Positions 45,852 to 56,096 of a stretch of DNA of 64,000 bases are shown here, one piece after another. A model generated the notes under the pieces. That model was given only the letters and a program-made list of their open reading frames with translations, was not told the DNA's origin and made no database searches. The stretch's first letter is position 1, and every line of letters begins with the position of its first letter. The position numbers and the translations under genes were made by a program. Source of the DNA: Thermothielavioides terrestris NRRL 8126 (lineage: Eukaryota; Ascomycota; Sordariomycetes; Sordariales; Chaetomiaceae); assembly GCF_000226115.1 (NCBI RefSeq), contig NC_016457.1, forward strand, positions 9,610,001 through 9,674,000. Reading direction: 5' to 3'.

Positions 45852-46818
45852 GATATACGTTAGATAAGAAAAGAGTAGGGGAGTCAACCATCTTCTTTAT
45901 AAGGACTATCTACTACTGCTATTCTACGCTCTCGCCCTATATATTCCAGTGATTAATAAGCTTTGTTATCGCTACCTTTCCCTGAAGCCGAAGGATCCTC
46001 ACCTATATCTCCAACCGCTCTACTAGCTCCATTGTCTATACAACGACCTGCTCTAGTTCCCGGTTATCAACCAATTTGTCGCTCTCTACCTACTTAGAGA
46101 GCACCTTCTACACCTTACTCTCTGTCAACGCTATAGGCGTAAAACCAAGAGGATCATCTAGGGCTCTACCCTAGGCGACTACAAGGACCTCCTACGCCTA
46201 CTGCTAAGGCTACTCCTCTACTAGCTCTGCTATATCTGTATCCTCCTGCTCTCCCTCCTCCTCGACCTCTTAGAGATCGTTCAAGAGTATACGAAGCGTA
46301 GGACGAATCTTCTTCGTAGCCTATACGGTATTAGATAGAGGGTATAGAGCAGTGGATAGCAGAGACTCACCTTCTAGTCGAAGTCGTTGATGGCTATAGT
46401 CAGAGCTTATATCTTCTCTATAGCAATGGGTAAGATCGGCTTATAGCTATAGTTGAAGCGTTTACAGTGCTAGTAGCGTATGCTATAGCCATTATAGTTG
46501 TAGTAAGTTCCATTGTAGGAGCTTGCGAAAGCGGTGTATATATAACCTAGGTATAGGATCTCGCGCTCTATAGTCATTTATAGTATATAACTAGGGGGTA
46601 TATTAGGGTGATATAGCAGTGGGCTAGAAGGAAGAGCGTATAACTCACTCGATTAGGGGACTGTGGCACCAGTTGGAAGAAGGCGTAGTAGGCTCTTTGG
46701 AAGCGGTATACGAGGTGGTAGGTTCTACTACAAGCTCTTCGGCACTGTCACCCTCTTCTAAAGGGGTAGGCGAAAGTATAGGCAATTTGTCCGAGAAGAT
46801 ATCGAAGTACAGAGGCAT
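45852..46818 (-). pseudogene. Antisense three-exon gene between Copia pol and 3' LTR, unrecognised product
   Basis: On the minus strand: exon 1 46818-46649 (ATG, 56 codons + 2 nt), intron 46648-46591 (GTGAGT...CTAG, branch CTAAT), exon 2 46590-46371, intron 46370-46321 (GTGAGT...TAG, branch CTAAT), and exon 3 from 46320. The joined frame stays open except for TAG and two TAA, all explainable by RIP. Exon 1 is acidic and Ser/Thr/Pro-rich (ILSPTPLEEGDSAEEL). Exon 2 is Tyr/Asn-rich (SSYNGTYYNYNGYSIRY). Exon 3 has an acidic stretch (QEVEEEGEQEDTDIAELVEE) and a Leu/Val-heptad region that could form a coiled coil. Introns, phases and exon lengths are conserved in copy 1. The 3' end is not fixed and approaches or overlaps the pol terminus. 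No known domain was recognised. Confidence 0.65.
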
Positions 46819-47115
46819 AGTAGTCTCATACGCTCTAGAGAGCTAGGAATAGTGGTAGTAGTGGCTACCGCGTATACGAACAAGAGGATGTATATAGGAA
46901 GAAGGAAGCTTAAGCTCCTATAGGCAGGAATTTATACCTCCCCTGGATCTAAGCGCTCTAATTGGCTAGAATCGCGCTTCAGAATTTCTTACAGCCTTAC
47001 ACAACCTACTCCTATACAATCTACTGTTCACAAGGATTTCCTATATTCTGGTTTTTCGTAGTTCAGTTGTTCAACTCATACGCATTTAGGCGCTCTGTTG
47101 AACAACTAAGGGGTA

Positions 47116-47316
47116 TGTCACGTCAGGGGTAAGGGGCTCAGAGCTTGGCATAGCGCACTGGCCATGGCTTCCCCACTCCTAGATGTATATATACCACGCT
47201 CTGTTCAGTCTTTAGCTCTCCTTTGTACTAGAACAACGTACTCTCTCTTTGCATTCCGATGCTCTACTACGATCCCACCGTTGTATCCACACCTCGTAGC
47301 TCGCTGTAGCGTGTCA
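47116..47316 (+). repeat. Copia A copy 2, 3' LTR
   Basis: 201 bp, preceded by the G-rich tract CTAAGGGGTA. Very close to the 5' LTR of the same element. Confidence 0.95.
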
Positions 47317-47321
47317 GATGA

Positions 47322-47980
47322 TTTGATCCAAGTCAGAGCAAACTGTCCGACTCGTGATTCAAACCCAGCACAACAACAGGCCCTATTCGCAAGCAACCAA
47401 TCGGGGCGTTTTCGTCCGACAAAGCCCGGTTTTTGCTCCATTCCGAGCAGTCTACGGAACAGACAAAAGATGCAGGCGCTAGATGAGGGACGACTGGCCG
47501 CGTTAGAGCAGTTGACGTTGAGACTAGGTGGATAATCAATTACCGTGACACGTGAAATAGATTAGCTCCTTGAAGCAAGGTCCACGAGAGTGAATAACAG
47601 ATAATTCGTGCCTCGACGTTAGCTGCTGTAGCACTGTGTGTAGCGCAACACAGCCGCCGGAATTGCGCTTGTGCCTCCTAGACACGTTGAGTCGGGCATT
47701 CTGCTTTTTTGCTGACGGTCGCACAAGAGCGACTCGCCGAGATCCGATGTCATCGACAAATACGGTGTTGCACAGCATGAGGGGTGCCTCTGAGTCTCCC
47801 GCAGGAGCTGAGGATTCCGACGGCGGCCAGCATCTAGCTTGATTCGTCCGGCCATCCCGGCTTACCACCAGCGAGCGCACGCCACGACCTCCCCGTGATG
47901 GGGTGAGTGCTGACATCGGGGAAAATGGTCCAGAGGGAACTTTGATTCTTCGGCTTTTGGTCTCCAGCTCGGGACCGCGG
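47322..47980. other. Host DNA between two Copia insertions
   Basis: 659 bp of normal composition. The minus-strand ORF 47536-47916 has no motif or coding bias that I can see. Confidence 0.4.
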
Positions 47981-47985
47981 GGACC

Positions 47986-48195
47986 TGTCAGAACCAGCCC
48001 GGCCCGGGGTAGCGGGCCGGCCCACCGAGATTAGGATCCACCAGCTTGATGCCCAACTGCCGCCCAAGACTGGGCTCCTGATTAGGAGAACTCTCCTATA
48101 ATACAATATCCTCAACACTACGATTGATTCCAGTTGTATATATTGCTTATATCGTAATAGCTTCATCTTCCTAAGCTAGTGTAGCGGTTCCAACA
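47986..48195 (+). repeat. Copia B 5' LTR
   Basis: 210 bp. The first half is nearly unmutated GC-rich sequence, while the second half is RIP-changed. Confidence 0.93.
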
Positions 48196-48269
48196 ATTAA
48201 GAGTCTTATTAGCTTAAAAACCTAGCCCTATCTCTAAGTATATAGCCCTATATATAGCGCTTAGTAGTA

Positions 48270-51200
48270 ACTACTATATCTTCGAAAGCTAATATAAAGA
48301 TCGATATTATCCTAGCTAGCCTAGATAACTAGGTAGTTTAGAACTGTAAGTTCGTTAATAAGGCTAAGTATCTTGACCTACTTAACTACTTCAAAGGTAA
48401 GGCGGAGCTCCTTTTAAAGTTTATAATAGCTAATATCTATGATCTCGCCTATAAGTATATCCGATATAAGCTCTAGGAATATATCGTCGAACTATAGGCT
48501 TCTATACTAGCTATAGCTATAGGAGCTCTAGCTAATCTAGGAGTATCCGCTATAGGCGAGTAATAGCCTAGCATTGCCTCTATAGCCTAAGATAACGATA
48601 TAGATTCCTAGACCTTCTCTAAGAACGAAGGTCTATAAGAATAGCCTAGTATCGAAGTATTGAATAGCTATTAGAGGAAGCTCTATAATAAGAGGGAAAA
48701 GTAGTTTAATAATAATATTACTATCGTTATTTTATAGGTTGAAAAGGATCTAGACTATAAATATAAGGACTATAAACGTTAAACTAATCACTTTACTTAG
48801 ATACTAACCTTTATAACTACTATAATAGTGGCTAACTACTAGTCTACCTACTTTATAGAGTATATCGACCTTTGAATATAGTATAACAACCTTAAGAAGA
48901 CTATTTAGTTAACTATCGAAATAATAATAGAGCTTCAAATATATATTTATATCTACTTTAATATATTTAAATATCCTAGAAACGTATATATTAAGGAGGC
49001 TAATTTTAAGAGGTAGCTCGTTAAGTAGAAGAACCTAATAGATAAGGCCTCCCTTTAGAAGATAAGTAAAGTAAAAGATTCTAACCTATAGTTCAACGAA
49101 CTAATAGCTATACTAGAGAAGCTATTCCTAAGCTTTATTTCCCTCTATACTATAAATAAAATAGAGATCCTCGAGAAGCTAACCTTTCAAGATATAGCTA
49201 TAGAAGTCTATAAAGGAATATACCTATTCCTCAAAAAGGCGTTTAATTGTATAGAGAAAGGATCCTTTCTAATATATAGCTCTAGAGAGAAAGAAAACAA
49301 AGACCTTAAGCAATTAGAAGATTAGAAGGATCGCTCTAAGCGCTAAGCTAATTATAAGGAGGGAGCTAGAATTAGTCGATCCTACTCTAAATATAAGCTA
49401 AATACGCCTATAGCTCCTAGCACCTCTATAAGGTCCTCGAATATATTAAGGAAGTGCTATATCTACAATCACTTCTATTTAACTAAGTAGTACTACTACT
49501 TAAACCCTAAGAGCGTACCGCCTAAATAGGAACCTAGAGAATATATTAAGGCTTATATAGAGGCCAATTTAAAAGCTAATTCAACTCTATAAATAGAGGC
49601 TAACAAGCTTTGGATAAAGAGGTCTAGGAATAGCCTCGCTAATAATACAAAGAGCGATATAAGCGAAGATCCGCTATTGCATTGACTAGCCGACCGCTCT
49701 AAAAGAGCTATAGCTATACTCCTAACGAAGAAGCCTAAAGTCTCTAAAGTAGATATAGTAGATACCAACGCTCCTAAAGAGGGTACTACTCCTAAAAAAA
49801 GCACTACCTAGGAAGAGGGTAACGCCCTTAAAGTAGGTACTGCCCCTAAAGTAGGTATCGCCCCTAATATAGACAACGCCCCCGACATAGGCACCAATAT
49901 TATAGCGATATTTAGCCACTAGTATATCGTAAGAATATAGCGGTAGAGAGCTATAGGCAAATGTATAGCGAGCTTTACTATAATCCTAACTATATTCTAG
50001 ATAGGCTAGAGATATCTCCTAATCAACTTAGTAATCCTAGATTTAAGGTCAACTATTTATATCGCTAATTATCTAAGTAGATTTAAAAGGCCTTTTAAGT
50101 TGGCTACGTCTAATAACTATATCTAGGTAAGTAAGTACCTTATTTAGATTAAAGGATATAGCAAAATAGATATTAAACTATAGAACAACAAGGGTGTTAT
50201 AGTCCTTATATTATACAACGTAGCTTATTACCTAACCTTCGTATACAACATTATATTATTGGAGTAGCTTAATCAACAAGGGATCTAGTAGGACAATAGG
50301 CTAGAGAGTATACTAAATTACCTATTTAGACGCTAAGATTATATACTCTTTGGATATACTACAAAGAAGCTCTAACAATATATCTTCGAATATATGCCTA
50401 AGGACTATACGCTTATAGTCTTTGCTACTCGAATAAAGAGGCTCGATCGCTAGGCTCGCTATATAGAGAGTATAGTAGATACTATAACTTAGTACCTACG
50501 CTTTAGCTATATAGGCTTAAGGGCCCTTGAACACTTTGTCAATTGTTTATAAGGAGGGCGTATCAAAGGTATACCAACGTTCAAGTATAACGGCTATAGC
50601 TTTAGCAAGTTAAAACGTAGGCCTAATCGCATTCCTAGGCCATTGAACTATAGCCTAGACGATAGGATTGCCCTAGATTTATACCCTTTCTAGGAAGGCC
50701 AATAGCGCTTTAAATATCTACTATTAGCGATAGATCGCTATTTAAATATAATATAGGACTACTATCTATACAACTATAAGGCTCTAGACATTCTAGTAGC
50801 TATTAAATACCTTGCTATACTACTTAAAAGGCAGTACTAGCTATATATCAAGGTCCTAGAGTATAACAACGAATTTATATAGGCAAGTACTATCACTACC
50901 TAGATAGAGAGACAAGGTATCCGAATAGAGCCTTTAGCGCCTAATACGCCTATATAGAACAAAGGCGCTAAACGTTTAGGAGGTATAATCAAGGAGAAGG
51001 CTAGAACAATAGCTATCGGCGTATAGTTGCTAGGGCAACTATAGCTAAAAGTTATAAGAGCTATAATATATCTCTATAATAGGATACTATCTTTAACAAC
51101 AAAGTAGATAACGTTGCTAGATCGCTTTTATATCTTCCTTACTAAGAGAGATAGCCTAAGAGCCTTAGAGTATAAGCTATACCAAAGGCATTTAAAGATC

Positions 51201-53800
51201 TATAATTATAAGGCATTTGCTATAATAGATACTACTAAAAAGAAAGAAAGGCGCTTTAAACGGTTCTAACTAAGAGCTTAGATCAACTACTTTATAGAAT
51301 ACGATTCTTCGAATATCTATTATATCTAGAATACTATTATTAACTAAGTAGTATATATATATAATATAATCTTTGATAAAAAGTAGGTATATCTAGGCAA
51401 TCTAAAGCTTATAGCGTAAGATATTCTCTAAATAGACTTCGAAGAGCTAAAGCGCTAGCTCAATACTAGAGGCGTTGATAATGCTAATTAGCTAGATAAT
51501 AGCGATCTTACGCCTATAGCTAAGGAAGAAGATACAATAGAGGCGTTTAGTATACCTTTAATAACCTTCGAAGAACTAGAGAAGAGCCTAGCTACTATCG
51601 AAAAAGTATTAGATACTATTGTAGTAAAAGGCGATACTATAGGCATCTTCCTAGAGTTCTAATATCTAACTTCTTCGCCTACTCCGTCAAGTACTTTGAT
51701 CGTAGCTACTTTCCTAGGTTTATATTCGCCTAGAGCCTCTAAAGAAGTATTTTAACTATAGAAGGCCGCCTTCAATGTAGGAACGTTGGGCCCTAGAGCT
51801 ATTAAACGTAGGCACTTAAAGAGGGTCCTCTATATAGAGGAAGAGAGAGAAGAGTTTACTTAAAAGAGTAAAAAGAAGGCTAAGAAAGTAGTTAGTACTA
51901 TTAAAAAGGAAGCTAGTAGCGCTAAGAAGATCTCCTAAGAAGAAGTCGATTACCTATAGTAAAAAGGCAAGTTTAGATCTATCTACTAATCGATACTCCT
52001 ACCTATATTTCGATAGTACTTTGAACTCGAAGATTATCTATTAGGCTAGCTATTCCTAGAGATAGAATACAATTATCTTCAAAGCTATAAAGTAATAGGC
52101 TCCTAAAAAGAGATTCACTACTATAACAAGGAGGTCTAAAGTAAATAGATCCTAGATTATATATAGGTATATATCTATAAGTTCAATAAGAGCGAGCACT
52201 TTATTAAATATAAAGCGAGGCTAGTAGTATATAGCAATTAGTAAAAGAAGAGGTTTGCTAAGGAGAACTATATAGCTATACTCGCTATATAATCCTTTAG
52301 AACAGTATTCGCTACTATAGCGAGGTTTAACCTAGAACTAAAGTAGTTTAATATAGTTAATATCTTCGTTAATATAAAGATCGATAAAGATATTTATATA
52401 GAGATACTATATAGCTATTGTAAACTAGGAACTATCCTAAAGCTAAAGAAGGCGCTCTATAGCCTATAAAAGTCTCCCCTCCTCTAATAATAAGAGCTAA
52501 CGGCTACTCTAAAGAACCTAGGGTTCTAGGCTATATTGTAAAAGCCTTATATTATAACAAATAAAGATATTATCGTCTTCTTCTATATAGATAATATTAT
52601 TTTCGTCTACTATAAGAAGGATCAATACTAAGCCAACGAAGTGATTAGCTAGCTATAAGAAAAATACAAATTTATAGGAGGAGATAACCTCCTATAGTTC
52701 TTAGGTATAGAGATTTATTACGACTATAAAAGGCGTTTAATTTAGCTTAGCTAGACGGCTTATATTAAGAAGATTGTAAGGTTAGCCTAGGAAGAAGGAG
52801 AGCTAGAGACTCTAATAGCTAAGAGCGAACTGCTCTTATACAACGATATTACTAGCTATAGCTCTATTAAGCTCTATTAAAGGAAGGTTAGCTTAATCCT
52901 ATATATAGCTGTCAATATATACCTAGACATTGCCTTTATAGCCTCTAAGCTTATATAGTTCAATTAGAACCTAGGACTAGAATACTACTATATAGCTAAT
53001 TAAGTATTATAATACCTTTATCGAACAAGGTTCTAGGCCCTCTAGCTAAGAGGAGAAAATATCTTAATTGTAGTTAACAATACTAGCTTCGTCGACAATA
53101 GTATCAATTATAAGAGCTTATAAAGTTATATTATTATCCTATTTAGAAGGCTAATCGCCTAGCGAGCTAGTAAATAGGATATAGTAACTATATCGACTAT
53201 AGAGGTAGAGTTGTTAGCACTTATATAGGTAGCGAAAGAAGGTATATTCCTTTAACGCCTATTAGAGGTACTAGAGATCTATTTAAATAATAAGATCTTA
53301 TTAATTTAGTACAATAATAAATAGATGATCTAGCTAATCAATACTAAAATATCTATACTATAGACGAAGCTAAAATATATTGATATTTATAACTATTGGC
53401 TATACTAAGAAGCTTAAAATAAGAGGGTTAACGTAGATTATATACCTTTGAACTAGATATTAGCCAATAGCTTAACAAAGATACTAGAACTAGAGCCTTA
53501 TAGGAAGTTTATAGAAATATTCAATCTAATAGATATCTAGGCCTTTATTAAGATCTATATCTACTAGGCGATATAGAAGGAAGAAATATAGGGCTAGAGG
53601 AAGGCTCTAGCTAAATAGAAGGTTCGGTTTACAGTATAATATATAGGATTAAGAAGGATAGGTATATAAAGCTTAGTAGATTAGAGCGATAGTAGAAGGA
53701 CCTTAATACTATAGAATTACTAGATTAGGAAGGACATAGTATTAGGAATAGCTTTATAGATTACTAGATTTGGCAAGCCGAAGCTAGAGGCTCGACCTAG
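48270..53800 (+). pseudogene. Copia B gag-pol, broken by RIP
   Basis: With TAG read as Gln/Trp a single polyprotein is recovered. The gag has a degraded zinc knuckle near 49448 (KCYIYNHFYLTK). A linker near 49770-49890 is built of short Ala-Pro-Lys-Val/Asp repeats. Integrase follows around 50600-51130. The RT motif FYIDNIIFVYYKK near 52585 has the second catalytic Asp changed to Asn (GAT/GAC to AAT). RNase H begins around 53195. The frame is readable to within a few bases of the 3' LTR, so there is no room for an extra antisense gene as in family A. Confidence 0.88.
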
Positions 53801-53807
53801 GGGGGTA

Positions 53808-54017
53808 TATCAGAACTAGCCTAGCCTAGGGTAGTAGGCTAGCCCATCGAGATTAGGATCCACTAGCTTGATGCCCAACTGCCGCCCAAGACTAGGCTCC
53901 TGATCAGGAGAACTCTCCTACAATACAACATCCTCAATACCACGATTAATTCCAGTTGTACGCATTGCTTGCATCGTGATAGCTTCATCTTCCTGAGCCG
54001 GCGTAGCGGTTCCAACA
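53808..54017 (+). repeat. Copia B 3' LTR
   Basis: 210 bp, the same length as the 5' LTR. Here RIP is strongest in the first part and weakest in the last part, the opposite of the 5' copy. Confidence 0.93.
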
Positions 54018-54022
54018 GGACC

Positions 54023-54598
54023 GTCGGGGCTACGTAGCGCCTCCGCCAAGCGAGGGCTGAGAGCTGCGCAGCGCCCCGGGCATGCAGGGCTTGGCCTCTT
54101 TACTGCAAACCTGGACACGCCTGCAGCCCCAAAAACCTAACTTGGTCGTTACCATTCCCGTGTCCCGAAGAGGCGTCCGCGAGGCCCGGGCGGCTGAGGC
54201 CGCATTCCCTTCCGCTTCCCGAGTGGCGCCGACGGCTGTGTGCCAGTGCGGCAGTACCGGCAGTGCTGAATGCAGCTTGCTCCAGGATGCTTGCTCCAAG
54301 TGTAAAATTGGCCGCCACAGAGGATCAGACAGCCCTGAGATTGCACCGCTCGGGCTGATCTATTGACATGGTGCGTCTGCAATAAGACGACCCAAGCCTG
54401 CGGGCATCCGGAAGCTTACATTGGGGAAGCCCCGAAGGAGCGCCATGCACGGTTTGACTTCTCGCACAGTTTCGCGGAGGGTTGGGACACAGATAAAAGG
54501 GCCAGAGTATTAAGTCTGGAAGATGCCATCGCTCTCACCCCCGCGTCGTCCCAATCCAGCGTCATCATTCCTCCCAGCGACCCGCCACGCGATCCAAC
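54023..54598. other. Host intergenic region, promoter of the NTF2-like gene
   Basis: 576 bp. A possible TATA element ATAAAAG is at about 54492. No gene assigned. Confidence 0.4.
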
Positions 54599-55318
54599 AT
54601 GCGCTTCGTCAGCTCTCTCGCTCTCTTCTCTCTGGCGGGCCTCGGCCTCGCCTCCCCCGTCGCCGACGCCACGGCCCTGCACGCGAGGGACGACTCCCCG
54701 TTGCTTGACACGGTCGCCGAGCCCGCCCTGCTGCGCCGCGGAGGCAGTGACAAGGGCAAGAGCAAGAGCAGGCACACGGAGACGTGCCTGTGCCAGGACG
54801 ACGTCGACACGCTGGTCGACGCGTACGTGCGCATCCTGTCCAAGTGGAACGAGACCGCCGACGCCAAGTACCTGGCCGACGACTTCGCCGACTACTCGGA
54901 CAGCATCAACATCCTGGCCGGCCTGCCGCTGGGCGGCCCGACCTTCCCGACCAAGCAGGCCTTCATCGACCACGAGAACACCCAGGTGAGTTCCCGCCTG
55001 CTGTCAACACACCGCCTCCTTCCCCCCCCCTTTCTTAGTCACTACTAACACAATGATAAAAAAATGCAGCCCGACAACCTCCCCCTGAAGGTAACCCACA
55101 AATCCCCCTACGACTGCAACCAAATCGCGGTGGTGTGGACGGCGACGTTCGGGGTGGCGCAGAAGCCGGTGCGCGGGGTGAGCATCCTGGGCGCGGCGCG
55201 CGACAGCAAGAAGAAGGGCGCGCCCTGGCAGATCAAGCGCATCGACGTCGAGTTCAACAGCCTTGCCTACCTGCTCGACATCGGCGGGTCGTACACGCTG
55301 CCGGGGCAGCAGCAGTGA
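54599..55318 (+). CDS. Secreted NTF2-like (SnoaL-fold) domain protein
   Basis: Two exons, 54599-54985 and 55070-55318, give 211 residues; the intron has GTGAGT, branch CTAAC and TGCAG. A signal peptide spans about residues 1-19 (RFVSSLALFSLAGLGLAS). A propeptide-like acidic stretch ends in a dibasic ALLRR at about residue 46. The mature part begins with a Cys pair (TETCLCQDDVDTL) and shows the alpha-beta cone pattern of NTF2-like proteins, with LVDAYVRILSKWNE as the first helix, the short helix YLADDFADYSD, and strands QIAVVWTATFGV and WQIKRIDVEFNS. Related small secreted proteins are common in ascomycetes; their function is generally unknown. No catalytic residues can be assigned. Confidence 0.8.
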
Positions 55319-56096
55319 TTACCTGCTAGCAGCGTTGGGGGCTAGAGGCTGGTCAGGATTTGCTTGCTTCCTTGCTTGCTTGCTTGCTTGGCTTGTTTGG
55401 CTTGGCTTTGCTTGCTGGCTTGGCTTGGCTTGGCTTGCCGAGAGGGCCGGGTCAGGTTTGGGCAATCAGAATGATGGACTGGGAAGGGAAAGGGGAGGAA
55501 TGCCACTGGGTTCAGCGCCAGAGGCGGGAGGGAGGTGTTGTTGGCAAGTCGGCGAAGGGAGTGGCGCGTTTGCTTAAAATGTCCGGGCGACCATGTCTGT
55601 TTGCTAAGAGAGATGAAAGCGAGGATATAGGCCACAAGAGTTGGTAATCTCTAATTCGCACCAATTCGAAGTAAAGGTTAGGTGCAGCTTCAATGGACTT
55701 GCCCGGCCCGGAGGCACCGTCCGTCCCTATTTTATTGAACGTGCCTGGCAACGGGTATTAGCTTTAGATTAGCCGATGAAATCCTCCTATCTAACTGCCA
55801 AGTCGGCTTGAGAGCCAAAGGCATCGCGGCCGTCCTAAGCTGCACCAGGTGTATGCAATGAAGACCCGCGCCAAGTCCATCAACGCCTTCACAGTATTCT
55901 CGCAACCAGATACCCAGCCTCCGGCGCACCCGTCCAACCTCCCAGTGCGATAGTATGCAATAAACCGACCCAAAAATCTTGATTCCGAAATGAAGTGCAC
56001 CAACAAACGGTTGCACACACACCCTACCAAACGCCGCCCAGGAAAAATGCCAAAAAAACCTTCCTTGCCCGCCTCCACTCCCTGCCGTGCGCCAGC
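55319..56096. other. Intergenic region between convergent genes, with CTTG/GCTTG simple repeats
   Basis: A degenerate microsatellite of CTTG and GGCTTGGCTT units covers about 55358-55438, directly downstream of the NTF2-like gene. The rest shows nothing recognisable. Confidence 0.6.

Larger units (their letters stand above)
40310..47316 (+). mobile_element. Ty1/Copia retrotransposon, family A copy 2, moderately RIPed
   Basis: 7,007 bp with target duplication GATGA at 40305-40309 and 47317-47321. LTRs of 201 bp lie at 40310-40510 and 47116-47316, nearly identical to each other. Gag-pol is one frame apart from in-frame stops. An antisense gene sits between pol and the 3' LTR. Compared with copy 1 it keeps many more CpA/CpG sites, so the two copies were hit by RIP to different degrees. 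Confidence 0.95.
47986..54017 (+). mobile_element. Ty1/Copia retrotransposon, family B, RIPed
   Basis: 6,032 bp with target duplication GGACC at 47981-47985 and 54018-54022. LTRs of 210 bp lie at 47986-48195 and 53808-54017, starting TGTCAGAACCAGCC (TATCAGAACTAGCC in the 3' copy) and ending TTCCAACA. A polypurine-like tract CCTAGGGGGGTA precedes the 3' LTR. No other copy is in this window, but the RIP pattern implies copies elsewhere in the genome. Confidence 0.95.
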
